This document shows positions 31,766 through 42,198 of a DNA stretch of 64,000 nt, piece after piece. How positions within the stretch are numbered: the stretch's first letter is position 1; each line of letters opens with the position of its first letter. The notes beneath the pieces were generated by a model. That model saw nothing but the letters and a program-made list of their open reading frames with translations, did no database searches and had not been told where the DNA came from. The stretch comes from Neoarius graeffei (Eukaryota > Chordata > Actinopteri > Siluriformes > Ariidae), in NCBI RefSeq assembly GCF_027579695.1, contig NC_083569.1, positions 71,621,149 to 71,685,148 on the forward strand. Direction: 5' to 3'. The position numbers and the translations under genes were made by a program.

Positions 31766-32141
31766 AAATGTGTAAAAAAGAGGTTTTAAAAAGCGCAGAT
31801 GTGTAAAATGTGTAAAAAAAAAAAAAAAAAGAGGTTTTAAAAAGTAGATGTTTAAAATGTGTAAAACAAGATGTTTTAAAAAAGCACAGATGTTTAAAAT
31901 GTGTAAAAAAGAGGTTTTAAAAAGCACAGATGTTTAAAATGTGTAAAACATCTTTTTTACACATTTTAAACATCTGCTTTTTAAAACCTCTTTTTTATAC
32001 ATTTTAAACATCTGTGCTTTTTAAAACCTCTTTTTTACACATTTTAAACATCTGTGCTTTTTTAAAACATCTTTTTTTTTTACACATTTTAAACATCTGT
32101 GCTTTTTTTTAAACATCTTATTTTACACATTTTAAACATCT
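31764..32141. repeat. 38-bp satellite block B, with orientation switch
   Basis: Units run in one orientation to about 31950 and in the opposite orientation from there to 32141. The left edge abuts the Tc1 fragment and the right edge abuts a hAT BED-finger reading frame. The arm symmetry ends near the switch. Confidence 0.92.
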
Positions 32142-32438
32142 CATAGCATCGTTAGCTAGCACCTCTTGGCAGACAACAAACTGTGGCAGTGGAGCATATT
32201 CAGATCCAGTCCATGAAAATCCAAACTTTAAATAATTGTGGTCATACTTCCTTCTTTTTTTGCTTGGCCCAGACTCTGTCTCCTCACTCACTGTAGCTTT
32301 AGGTACTAAAAATCGATCCATTTTGTCTCTGGCAAAGGCTAGCTGAAGTTCGCTAAATGTCCGCAATGGAGCACTTGCATGTGACGTCACATCCGATCCA
32401 GATTGTAAACAGACGCCACCTTGTCGGTCAAACGCCAT
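32142..32438 (-). pseudogene. hAT BED-type zinc finger N-terminus (ZBED5-like)
   Basis: From the likely start MDRFLVPK at 32321, the minus strand reads KKRRKYDHNYLKFGFSWTG, then PLPQFVVCQEVLANDAM. This is the BED-finger start common to ZBED5-type hAT proteins, whose usual text is CVVCGEVLAN. It is cut by the satellite after DAMR. A CRE-like TGACGTCA lies just upstream at 32384-32391. Confidence 0.75.
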
Positions 32439-32639
32439 ATTTCCGCCTTCTGCTTCTACTTCTACCTTTTCTTCTGGAAAACCCTACTATATACAATTCT
32501 ACTACAACGTCAACTCCACTGAAAATCAATAAAACATAAGACGAGTGGAATCCTGTGTCCGAGTCCTTCCCTTTCAAGTGTGGGAAACCCATGATGCTCA
32601 TATACACTTGACAGTAGGCTGCCACGGGACCCTGACAGG

Positions 32640-33368
32640 CGTGCAAAATGGATTGCTGCTATCAGGTATGCCATATATACAGTAATAGTGATAGACTACT
32701 GATACTTGATCTAACTGATAATATAAAATATTCAACCATAATAGTGGATATGGCGGCGCATGATGGGGATGCTGCGACTACAAGCTCTCCCTACCTGTGC
32801 ACGTTTTGTTCGTCTATACCGGACTTCAATATTCACTACAACCGTATGGACTTACTGGACATTGGTTTCCAGCAGAAAATGACGGTTTGTAGCGATTTCC
32901 ATCGCATGCACAACATTCCGGACGAGATAGCGAGACCAGCGGGGTCTCAATACTTAAGTGACTTACCCGTCCAATGAGGATTGTTATTTTCTTGTTTACA
33001 AGATGCCACATCTGAGGGGGGCTGACAAATCCTGAATTTCTGTAAAGATAACTGTCCAGAGATTTATAAGCACGCAGTGCTTCACCACTGAACAGCGAGG
33101 GAAAGTTAATGAGGTAATTATACACATCTGGGTATTCCGCTGGCAGTTCAATATCCACTGACACGGTTGTGAAAACTACGTCCGGTAATCGATAAGGGTC
33201 ACCAATCTGTAGGTCGCTTATTTTAGACATATATCTAGTTATCTGTTCATTAGAAAAATGAGCCGTGTAGTCCGTCGGTTGAAATTGATCCATTTTGTAC
33301 ACGAGTGCAGCAGTATTCAGCTGTGTTTTTTACCGACAAGATGGCGGCTGTTTACATTCCGGTCACTG
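32640..33368 (-). mobile_element. Element B: SWIM/YqaJ-type transposon fragment
   Basis: The right end (33330-33368: CCGACAAGATGGCGGCTGTTTACATTCC) is inverted in 32395-32435 (TGTAAACAGACGCCACCTTGTCGG). The element may therefore span about 32390-33368, including part of the upstream region of the BED-finger gene. It holds one SWIM/YqaJ-type exon. Its other content is unrecognised. Confidence 0.5.
32967..33302 (-). CDS. SWIM/YqaJ-type N-terminal exon of element B
   Basis: Reads MYKMDQFQPTDYTAHFSNEQ, then DPYRLPDVVF and YPDVYNYLINFPSLFSGEAL before RAYKSLDSYLYRNSGFV. It aligns by eye along its length with the element A protein (DPYLLPEVMF, YPDIYHYLIDQ, KSYKSLQAYKYYFSGF). It ends at KITILIG with a GTAAGT donor. 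The family is usually a large protein with SWIM and exonuclease domains, but only this N-terminus is present. Confidence 0.65.
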
Positions 33369-33555
33369 ATTTCATAAAACCCAAAGAAAATTAAAAACTT
33401 GTGCACCAAATTCTAGTGTTTTTTTTTAATTAAAGATGTACAGTATGCTATACAATCATTCTGCCACAGAAAAAGAACAAAGAAATCACTGAAAACCCAA
33501 ATATTGGCATGACCTTCATGTCACTGTATGTAAACTTCTGACTGCAACTATAGCT
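33369..33555 (-). mobile_element. Tc1/Sleeping Beauty-like terminus
   Basis: Minus strand begins TATAGTTGCAGTCAGAAG, then TTTACATACAGTGACATG, as in fish Tc1 inverted repeats, ending at a TA. The repeat in D2 lies at 39975-40158. Confidence 0.65.
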
Positions 33556-34160
33556 CTTGGCCATCTTCAGCCTCTGTGTTCCAGCAACCACAACAAGATC
33601 AACCCTTTTTGTATGGCAGTAGGAGGTTTTGCCCCAGTGTGTCCTGTACAACTTGTTGAACTGCTGTGGCTACTCATCATGCTCTTCCACTGTGTTCCAG
33701 GCTTCAAGAACCCTGTTGCTCTGCTCAGTACTAAATGACAGTTTGTCCTCGGTCTGGCCAATCTCCATCAGCCCAGAGCAGAACACTTCCAGCTTTTGAA
33801 AGCCAGGAAGAAGGTTTGGACTGCAGGCGTCCTCCTTTAAAAAAAAAAAAAAAAAAGCCATCCGAATATAGTAAATTCAAATGCATACATTGTCTTTTTT
33901 GCAGTAACCATTGCACTGTTTTTCATTCTAGCAGACACACAGCTACTCCCAAAGGCTAGAGGGTGAACAGTGGAAGTTTCTTCACTGGCAAGTGTGATAT
34001 GGAGCAAACAGCATCCTGCACATGGTCATGTGCCTCCACATTGCTATGGTATGCCTCATCATCTGGCTTCCCAGGCTGAACCACCACCACCTCCTCCTTT
34101 CCATAGTTGAGTGTCTTGAAAAGAAAAGGGCCCAGATTCACCCATGCTCTGGCTGAACAG
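33552..34160 (-). pseudogene. Unrecognised broken coding sequence
   Basis: Minus-strand frames read, in order, GPFLFKTLNYGKEEVVV, HPLAFGSSCVSARMKNSAM, LLPGFQKLEVFCSGLMEIGQ with RVLEAWNTVEEHD, and QQFNKLYRTHWGKTSYCHTK. The text is protein-like over about 600 bp, but shifts of frame, an A-run at 33840 and the Tc1 end at 33552 break it. I do not recognise the family. The second copy is 40158-40765. Confidence 0.45.
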
Positions 34161-34611
34161 TTAGATTAACCTGAGTGGCTCTTTGGAAGGGATATTAGTA
34201 GGGGCATGGAATTTCTCCACAGTCTCTCTGAACAGCTACTGACCGTGGGTGTTGATGGTTGATCTTGTGGTGCTGAGTAGATCTTTGGTTAATCTAACTG
34301 TCTACTAAGAACAATGCACAATTTCAAGAAATATAGGATTTTCAACAGTGAAATCCTATCATCAAATGATTTGGAGAAGTCACTGTACAAAAGGGATAAG
34401 GCCAAAAATGCCCATGATCCCTCAGGGAGTACTGCATTAAAAACTGACATGATTGTATAAAGGACATTACTACACGGGCTTGGAAAAACTTCTGAAAACT
34501 GTTGTCTGTAAACAGTTCATTGCTACATCTACCATGGAAAGTGAAAGCCATACATCAGCAAAGGCTGCTGAATTCTTTGGGCTCAAGTGCATCTGAAATG
34601 GACTGATGCAA

Positions 34612-35045
34612 AGTCAAGTCAAGTTTATTTGTATAGCGCTTTTAACAATAAACATTGTCGCAAAGCAGCTTTACAGAATTTGAGCGACTTAAAATATGAG
34701 CTAATTTTATCCCTAATCTATCCCCAATGAGCAAGCCTGTGGCGACCGTGGCAAGGAAAAACTCCCTCAGATGACATGAGGAAGAAACCTCGAGAGGAAC
34801 CAGACTCAAAAGGGAACCCATCCTCATTTGGGCAACAACAGACAGCATGACTATAACATTAACAGTTTTAACATGAAGTCAGTTTCGTTGATGTTATAAA
34901 CTCTTCATTGATGGAAACTTGAGTGCAAAACTGTTCATGACAACTGCAGTCCTAAAGTTAGCAAGTCAACTGTAGTCCTCAGCCAGGTTGTTAGGTATGC
35001 CCAATGTCACCTGAATAAGTAGGAACAGTATACATATTGCACTGA
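34612..35045 (+). repeat. Teleost interspersed repeat (CAAGTTTATTTGTATAGCGC type)
   Basis: Contains the widely seen fish blocks TTTGTATAGCGCTTTTAACA, GGCAAGGAAAAACTCCCTCA and GAGGAACCAGACTCAAAAGG. No open frame of note. Second copy at 41217-41650. Confidence 0.75.
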
Positions 35046-35048
35046 ATA

Positions 35049-35383
35049 CACAGATGTTTAAAATGTGTGAAAAAAAAGAGGTTTTAAAAAGCAGATGTTT
35101 AAAATGTGTAAAAAAAGATGTTTTACACATTTTAAACATCTGTGCTTTTTAAAACATCTTTTTTTTACACATTTTAAACATCTGTGCTTTTTAAAACCTC
35201 TTTTTTTACACATTTTAAACATCTGTGCTTTTTAAAACTTCTTTTTTACACATTTTAAACATCTGTGCTTTTTAAAACCTCTTTTTTACACATTTTAAAC
35301 ATCTGTGCTTTTTTAAAACATCTTTTTTTACGCATTTTAAACATCTGTGCTTTTTAAAACCTCTTTTTTACACATTTTAAAGC
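35049..35383. repeat. 38-bp satellite block C, with orientation switch
   Basis: Two units read in one sense to about 35116, then about six in the opposite sense. It ends against the Tc1 fragment at 35383. Confidence 0.92.
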
Positions 35384-35544
35384 AGTGGAAAAGTATGGTG
35401 TGGTCTGACGAATCCACATTTTGAATTGTTTCTGGAAATCATGGATGTTGTGTCCTCTGAGCTAAAGAGAAAAAGGACCAGCCTGATTATTAAACACAAA
35501 AGTTCAATAGCTACGGTAGCATGTGTGTGTGTGTCTGTCTGTGT

Positions 35545-35593
35545 GAAGAACAGTAGATCAGGTTGTGTTGCACAATCTGATCTACTGTTCTTC
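35545..35593. repeat. 49-nt hairpin, D1 copy
   Basis: Inverted copy of 31550-31598, with the same arm pairing. Confidence 0.85.
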
Positions 35594-36393
35594 ATTCTCA
35601 GGGGGTTTTCAAGTATGGAAAAGTATCTCCTGTTATAAAGTCTCTGAGCCACCAAAGGACAGGTTGTAGTAAGAAAAAACATGAACAGAGTGGTGTGATG
35701 TGGATTGAATATAATCACTTTCATTATAAGAGATGTGAATGACTGCCTCTGTTCTTCTCTAAAGTTTTGTTATAAAGGTCTGACAAAGACTTTCTCCCAT
35801 AAATGTTAAACAGCTTCTTACAGGAAACTTAAAGGAAGTTACTTCCCTCCACCCATGTTTTTAACTCAATTATTATGAGTTTAACGGCAGTGTGAAATAA
35901 TCAAGGATAATACTATAAGTAAACAGAAAATTATGAATAAAACCCAAATTTAATGTGGATAAAGGAATAACAACACGAAAAGCCTAATGTTAATAGATAG
36001 TCTTCAAAAGTGTTAAATGAGTATGCAACCTAAATAGATAACCTATAAAAAACTCCATTATCTTATGCTGAGTATTAAAAAAAAAAGTATGAGATTTTAA
36101 AAATATTACTTAGATTTGTTGAAATTGACAGAACATGTCAAAACCATAGGAATGACAGAAAATACCCTCAGACCCCAAAGTCTCATTATGTAATTATTAA
36201 CATACAACTTACTTATGACTGTTATATTTTAGTGCGTTTCTTAAGCTATAATTAACAGCAACTCATAAAACCTTAGCTAGTAATCAAAGAAAAAAAAAAA
36301 CTCATGTAGTATGCTCATTAATACAACTAACAAACTACAGATTGTTCGAAAAGCAAACAAGAAAGACTGTTATCTGTTTTTGTACAGTGAAAT

Positions 36394-36556
36394 CAGGGGA
36401 GAGCGCGAACGCAGTCCCTCACTACGACAAATTATGCAGTCGAGATTCCCACATTTGGGGAATTCGCAGGGGTCAGACAGCCGGAGTGCAATGGCTGAGC
36501 CTCGCCCTGGGTGAACCACCTTCTTGATCATGGTATCTCCCCTGCCAGGTAAGTAT
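36394..36556 (-). ncRNA. U1 snRNA, full length, Sm-site variant (D1)
   Basis: 163 nt on the minus strand, 5' end ATACTTACCTG at 36556. It carries the same AATTTGTCG Sm change as 30587-30749 and one more change just after it (GTAGTGAGGGAC for GTAGTGGGGGAC). The PSE lies at 36597-36617 and the SPH-like site about 22 bp beyond. The 3' box is GTACAAAAACAGA. Confidence 0.93.
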
Positions 36557-36596
36557 GAGTTCACAACCCACTGCGGAGCGCCGTCACCACCACACA

Positions 36597-36617
36597 CACT
36601 CTTCACCATCATGGTGA
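36597..36617 (-). promoter_or_regulatory. PSE of U1 (D1)
   Basis: Same TCACCATGATGGTGAAGAG and same -61 spacing as at 16903. The duplicated SPH block seen at 30268-30528 is mirrored at 36620-36880. Confidence 0.72.
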
Positions 36618-37350
36618 GGATAACATTTCCCATGATGCACTGCTCCTGACCATATTAGGAGAGCCACGCTTTGCGGAAGTAGTTCTTCACTCCAACTTGA
36701 TCACTCAGTTCACAATAGCTAAAACAAAGTCTCATCTTTTCCACATTCTACTTCGAGAGCCAATATAACATTTGGCATGATCTTGCAAAACAAAAATGAG
36801 GATAACATTTCCCATGATGCACTGCTCCTGACCATGTAAGGACAGTGACGCTTTGCCGGAAGTAGTTGTTCAGTCTGACTTGACTCTGTTCAGAAGAGTT
36901 AATCCAGGAGAAGCCTGATCCTTCACTCAGTTCTCTCATCAACACGTTAAAGTGCATATCACGGGTAAATTCAGGAGCAAGATCAATGTAATTCTCCTAT
37001 TTTATATTAAACTTCAGTCAAATATCTGTCACATTTTGCATTTTGTGCAATTTTTTTTTACCTTGCGCAATATCAGAAAAATTCAGTTGAAATCAAGCCA
37101 TTTGAGGTGAATTGGTCCGCCTCTGAAAAAACTGAGGTTCCTGAGGTGTCTCAAGAAATATAGTAATATAGAAATATACGTTCTATAGATTTTATATAGA
37201 GCCCAATGGAAAAGCGTCGCTCTTATTACATAGTCAGGAGCAGTGCATCATAGGAAACATAAGAACGTCATTAAAAGGCCTCCTATTCATTCTTAGCAGT
37301 GTGTAGCTCGTGTGTGTATTTGACAGCGCTCTGCAGTCTATTTTCAGCTC

Positions 37351-37511
37351 ATACTTACCTGGCAGGGGAGATACCATGATCAAGAAGGTGGTTCACCCAG
37401 GGCGAGGCTCAGCCATTGCACTCCGGCTGTCTGACCCCTGCGAATTCCCCAAATGTGGGAATCTCGACTGCATAATTTGTGGTAGTGGGGGACTGCGTTC
37501 GCTCTCCCCTG
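37351..37511 (+). ncRNA. U1 snRNA, divergent flanks (central spacer)
   Basis: The RNA body matches the other copies, with an intact 5' end and a normal Sm site AATTTGTGG. It lacks 2 nt in stem-loop IV (GCGTTCGCTCTCC), giving 161 nt. The upstream region differs: the SPH-like site is altered (TGCATCATAGGAAACA, at -107), and no PSE match is seen at -60. The 3' side GTATAATTCTTG is a poor 3' box. Possibly a pseudogene or a differently regulated variant. Confidence 0.85.
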
Positions 37512-37611
37512 ATTTCACTGTATAATTCTTGAATTTTTCTCTGGGATTAATAAAGTATCTATCTAAAGATAAACGATGGAGTTTTGTTGTATCTTTCTGA
37601 TATTCTGGGGT

Positions 37612-37918
37612 TGTTTAGTGGTTATCACTGTTGCCTCATAGCAAGAAGGTTCTGGGTTCAAGCCCAGTAGCTGAGGGGGACCTTTCTGTGTGGAGTTTGC
37701 ATGTTCTCCCCGTGTCTGTGTGGGTTTTCTCCACAGTCCCAAGACATGCAGGTTAGGCTAATTGGTGGCTCTAAATTGACTGTAGGTGTAAATGGTTGTT
37801 TGTCTCCATGTGTCAGCCCTGCAATGATCTGGCGACTTGTCCAGGGTCAGCTGGGATAGGCTCTAGCTTGCCTGCAACCCTGCACAGGATAAAAGTGGTT
37901 AGGGATAATAGATGGATG
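37612..37918 (+). mobile_element. Old, degenerate tRNA-derived SINE
   Basis: Recognisable head (GTTTAGTGGTTATCACTGTT, GGTTCAAGCCC) and body (GTGGAGTTTGCATGTTCTCC), with many changes and an ATAGATGGATGAAT tail. It is older than the other SINEs here. Confidence 0.85.
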
Positions 37919-37924
37919 AATTTC

Positions 37925-38597
37925 TGATGTTCTGTAAGACAGCGGGCTGTAATTAAAAATGAAAACTCTCTGAGAACATGGTGCTGTGATGTGACTTGAA
38001 TGTAATCACTGACATTAGAGCAGCCATGAATGAGCGGCCTCCGTTTCTGAAGTTTAATTCAACAAGAAAAGGGAAAACTGGGTGTTAAAGTGTTGACACA
38101 AAGGAGTTTTTCCAGGTGAATGTTAAATAAAAGTGGTCTTACAGAAAACTATATTTTAAGGATTATAAGCCTCTCTTTTTTTAAATGTTTTTATTTGTTT
38201 ATAATTGAGTTCAGCAGTGCTGTGGAATAACTCTGAATTATACTCTAAGTACAGAAAAGTGTAATGTTATGAACAGAGACTAAAATTAGTGTGCAAACTC
38301 AAAATAATGTGAACAAAAAGCTTAGTTGAAATTGATTAAATGTGCTGCCAGCTCTTGGTAACACCATCTATCCACACACACAATCTCTTTCCATCCCACT
38401 TGGGTGGGTCAAACTGAGTCCAAACTTTTTACTAGCACTTTACATCAAAAACATGGTTCCCTCTTATCTGCCTTTTCAGCTATCTGCATTAGATTTTGGC
38501 ACATATCTCCTGCGGATATTGCAGTCCTACTGTACTGTATTTACATTTGTTAGTTCTAGCTTTATGGAGGCCCTTATGACTGATGGGAGGCTGATTA
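37925..38597. other. Spacer, partly homologous to the U1 downstream region
   Basis: 37960-38160 resembles 35690-35850 (GATGTG-CTTGAATGTAATCAC, AATGTTAAA...). From 38340 to 38597 I see no gene or named repeat. Confidence 0.5.
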
Positions 38598-39677
38598 ATG
38601 GTAGTTTTAATATTTCACACCATACTGGGTGCCCGTGATCTTCGGACCCTTAGACGGCATTGCATCACATACAGGCATGCTTCTGTATTGGAAATCACAA
38701 TATGGGCTCAGGAATATTTCCAGAGAACATTATCTGTGAACACAATTCACCGTGCCATCCGCCATTGCCAGCTAAAACTCTATAGTTCAAAGAAGAAACC
38801 ATATCTAAACATGATCCAGAAGCGCAGACGTCTTCTTTGGGCCAAGGCCCGTTTAAAATGGACTGTGGCAAAGTGGAAAACTGTTCTGTGGTCAGACGAA
38901 TCAAAATTTGAAGTTCTTTGTGGAAATCAGGGATGCCGTGTCATTCGGACTAAAGAGGAGAAGGACGACCCAAGTTGTTATCAGCGCTCAGTTCAGAAGT
39001 CTGCATCTCTGATGGTATGGGGTTGCATTAGTGCGTGTGGCATGGGCAGCTTACACATCTGGAAAGACACCATCAATGCTGAAAGGTATATCCAGGTTCT
39101 AGAGCAACATATGCTCCCATACAGACGACGTCTCTTTCAGGGAAGACCTTGCATTTTCCAACATGACAATGCCAAACCACATACTGCATCGATTACAGCA
39201 TCACGGCTGCGTAGAAGAAGGGTCCGGGTACTGAACTGGCCAGCCTGCAGTCCAGATCTTTCACCCATAGAAAACATTTGGCGCATCATAAAACGGAAGA
39301 TACGACAAAAAAGACCTAAGACAGTTGAGCAACTAGAATCCTACATTAGACAAGAATGGGTTAACATTCCTATCCCTAAACTTGAGCAACTTGTCTCCTC
39401 AGTCCCCAGACGTTTACAGACTGTTGTAAAGAGAAAAGGGGATGTCTCACAGTGGTAAACATGGCCTTGTCCCAACTTTTTTGAGATGTGTTGTCATGAA
39501 ATTTAAAATCACCTAATTTTTCTCTTTAAATGATACATTTTCTCAGTTTAAACATTTGATATGTCATCTATGTTCTATTCTGAATAAAATATGGAATTTC
39601 AAAACTTCCACATTATTGCATTCTGTTTTTATTTACAATTTGTACTTTGTCCCAACTTTTTGGGAATTGGGGTTGTA
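38598..39677 (+). mobile_element. Tc1-like DNA transposon, 5'-truncated
   Basis: Holds an uninterrupted transposase frame and the 3' terminal repeat ending TTGGGAATTGGGGTTGTA, with CCCAACTTTTT repeated at 39473-39485 and 39651-39661. The left terminal repeat was not found. Confidence 0.88.
38616..39458 (+). CDS. Tc1-like transposase, N-terminally truncated
   Basis: The open frame runs 38598-39458 (286 codons), with recognisable Tc1 sequence from about DLRTLRRHC. The second helix-turn-helix half ([15 protein letters not shown]) is followed by the DDE catalytic domain: first D in [11 protein letters not shown], second D in [10 protein letters not shown] in SPIENIW. 34 residues separate the second D and the E, so it is DD34E, as in Tc1. 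The C-terminal [20 protein letters not shown] is complete. Fish Tc1 proteins are about 340 aa, so about 60 N-terminal residues are missing. Cut-and-paste transposition at TA sites; unlikely to be active alone. Confidence 0.88.
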   Translation, partial: HTILGARDLRTLRRHCITYRHASVLEITIWAQEYFQRTLSVNTIHRAIRHCQLKLYSSKKKPYLNMIQKRRRLLWAKARLKWTVAKWKTVLWSDESKFEVLCGNQGCRVIRTKEEKDDPSCYQRSVQKSASLMVWGCISACGMGSLHIWKDTINAERYIQVLEQHMLPYRRRLFQGRPCIFQHDNAKPHTASITASRLRRRRVRVLNWPACSPDLSPIENIWRIIKRKIRQKRPKTVEQLESYIRQEWVNIPIPKLEQLVSSVPRRLQTVVKRKGDVSQW

Positions 39678-39679
39678 TA

Positions 39680-39972
39680 CTGCCATAATCATTACTACTG
39701 TATATTCCCTGGGCAAGTCCAAAGAGTACAACTTATCAATTGTGGTTGTTCGTGCACCAAGCATTGTTAATATAAACACAATCCTTCTCCTTTTCCTTGT
39801 AAACAAACCCTTTTTATGATGGCACAGAGAAGCTACCAGCTGGACTCAATCATGATCACTAACAGGAAGTTAAGAGACCTCGGCCTTGGCAAGATAAGAG
39901 ACATTTTGGAAGTTTCAGCACCTCTGAATTAATAATCTAAGTGAGTGTATGTAAATGTTTGATCCTGTGCTG
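39680..39972. other. Unassigned spacer
   Basis: No gene recognised. GAGTGTATGTAAATGTTTGA at 39943-39962 may be a worn Tc1 terminal repeat paired with the terminus at 39975-40158. Confidence 0.4.
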
Positions 39973-40157
39973 ATTCCATAAAACCCAAAGAAAATTAAAA
40001 ACTTGTGCACCAAATTCTAGTGTTTTTTTTTAATTAAAGATGTACAGTATGCTATACAATCATTCTGCCACAGAAAAAGAACAAAGAAATCACTGAAAAC
40101 CCAAATATTGGCATGACCTTCATGTCACTGTATGTAAACTTCTGACTGCAACTATAG

Positions 40158-40765
40158 CTCTTGGCCATCTTCAGCCTCTGTGTTCCAGCAACCACAAGAA
40201 GATCAACCCTTTTTGTATGGCAGTAGGAGGTTTTGCCCCAGTGTGTCCTGTACAACTTGTTGAACTGCTGTGGCTACTCATCATGCTCTTCCACTGTGTT
40301 CCAGGCTTCAAGAACCCTGTTGCTCTGCTCAGTACTAAATGACAGCTTGTCCTCGGTCTGGCCAATCTCCATCAGCCCAGAGCAGAACACTTCCAGCTTT
40401 TGAAAGCCAGGAAGAAGGTTTGGACTGCAGGCGTCCTCCTTTAAAAAAAAAAAAAAAAAAAGCCATCCGAATATAGTAAATTCATATGCATACATTGTCT
40501 TTTTTGCAGTAACCATTGCACTGTTTTTCATTCTAGCAGACACACAGCTACTCCCAAAGGCTAGAGGGTGAACAGTGGAAGTTTCTTCACTGGCAAGTGT
40601 GATATGGAGCAAACAGCATCCTGCACATGGTCATGTGCCTCCACATTGCTATGGTATGCCTCATCATCTGGCTTCCCAGGCTGAACCACCACCACCTCCT
40701 CCTTTCCATAGTTGAGTGTCTTGAAAAGAAAAGGGCCCAGATTCACCCATGCTCTGGCTGAACAG
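40158..40765 (-). pseudogene. Unrecognised broken coding sequence, D2 copy
   Basis: Same as 33552-34160. In this copy one frame joins EETSTVHPLAFGSS... to the A-run and LLPGFQKLEVF without a stop (40274-40612). Confidence 0.45.
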
Positions 40766-41216
40766 TTAGATTAACCTGAGTGGCTCTTTGGAAGGGATAT
40801 TAGTAGGGGCATGGAATTTCTCCACAGTCTCTCTGAACAGCTACTGACCGTGGGTGTTGATGGTTGATCTTGTGGTGCTGAGTAGATCTTTGGTTAATCT
40901 AACTGTCTACTAAGAACAATGCACAATTTCAAGAAATATAGGATTTTCAACAGTGAAATCCTATCATCAAATGATTTGGAGAAGTCACTGTACAAAAGGG
41001 ATAAGGCCAAAAATGCCCATGATCCCTCAGGGAGTACTGCATTAAAAACTGACATGATTGTATAAAGGACATTACTACACGGGCTTGGAAAAACTTCTGA
41101 AAACTGTTGTCTGTAAACAGTTCATTGCTACATCTACCATGGAAAGTGAAAGCCATACATCAGCAAAGGCTGCTGAATTCTTTGGGCTCAAGTGCATCTG
41201 AAATGGACTGATGCAA

Positions 41217-41650
41217 AGTCAAGTCAAGTTTATTTGTATAGCGCTTTTAACAATAAACATTGTCGCAAAGCAGCTTTACAGAATTTGAGCGACTTAAAAC
41301 ATGAGCTAATTTTATCCCTAATCTATCCCCAATGAGCAAGCCTGTGGCGACCGTGGCAAGGAAAAACTCCCTCAGACGACATGAGGAAGAAACCTCGAGA
41401 GGAACCAGACTCAAAAGGGAACCCATCCTCATTTGGGCAACAACAGACAGCATGACTATAACATTAACAGTTTTAACATGAAGTCAGTTTCGTTGATGTT
41501 ATAAACTCTTCATTGATGGAAACTTGAGTGCAAAACTGTTCATGACAACTGCAGTCCTAAAGTTAGCAAGTCAACTGTAGTCCTCAGCCAGGTTGTTAGG
41601 TATGCCCAATGTCACCTGAATAAGTAGGAACAGTATACATATTGCACTGA
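41217..41650 (+). repeat. Teleost interspersed repeat, D2 copy
   Basis: Near-identical to 34612-35045, splitting the Tc1 remnant at the same point. Confidence 0.75.
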
Positions 41651-41654
41651 ATAC

Positions 41655-41988
41655 ACAGATGTTTAAAATGTGTGAAAAAAAAGAGGTTTTAAAAAGCAGA
41701 TGTTTAAAATGTGTAAAAAAGATGTTTTACACATTTTAAACATCTGTGCTTTTTAAAACATCTTTTTTTTACACATTTTAAACATCTGTGCTTTTTAAAA
41801 CCTCTTTTTTTTACACATTTTAAACATCTGTGCTTTTTAAAACTTCTTTTTTACACATTTTAAACATCTGTGCTTTTTAAAACCTCTTTTTTACACATTT
41901 TAAACATCTGTGCTTTTTTAAAACATCTTTTTTTACGCATTTTAAACATCTGTGCTTTTTAAAACCTCTTTTTTACACATTTTAAAGC
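41655..41988. repeat. 38-bp satellite block D, with orientation switch
   Basis: Copy of block C with small length differences in T/A runs. Confidence 0.92.
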
Positions 41989-42149
41989 AGTGGAAAAGTA
42001 TGGTGTGGTCTGACGAATCCACATTTTGAATTGTTTCTGGAAATCATGGATGTTGTGTCCTCTGAGCTAAAGAGAAAAAGGACCAGCCTGATTATTAAAC
42101 ACAAAAGTTCAATAGCTACGGTAGCATGTGTGTGTGTGTCTGTCTGTGT

Positions 42150-42198
42150 GAAGAACAGTAGATCAGGTTGTGTTGCACAATCTGATCTACTGTTCTTC
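42150..42198. repeat. 49-nt hairpin, D2 copy
   Basis: Same as 31550-31598 and 35545-35593. Confidence 0.85.

Larger units (their letters stand above)
14067..31955 (+). repeat. Left arm of the giant inverted repeat
   Basis: Its features recur in reverse order and orientation from 64000 back to about 41750. The mirror sum (left plus right coordinate) drifts from about 78065 at the outside to 77260 and then 73748, each step explained by an insertion in one arm. Identity looks like roughly 97-99% by eye. The left limit is set only by the window end. Confidence 0.93.
34318..35490 (+). mobile_element. Tc1-like element, degenerate, split by a repeat and satellite
   Basis: 34330-34611 (AATGATTTGGAGAAGTC..., CTGCATTAAAAACTGACAT) and 35383-35490 (TGGAAAAGTATGGTGTGGTC) are consecutive parts of one fish Tc1 family: the HTH side and the first catalytic block. 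Between them lie an interspersed repeat (34612-35045) and satellite block C. Confidence 0.7.
33369..37155. repeat. Direct duplication copy D1
   Basis: It matches 39973-43770 in the same orientation with an offset of about 6604. Its 35110-37150 part is also the inverted copy of 29990-31950. The right breakpoint lies after CTCAAGAAATA near 37160. Confidence 0.92.
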
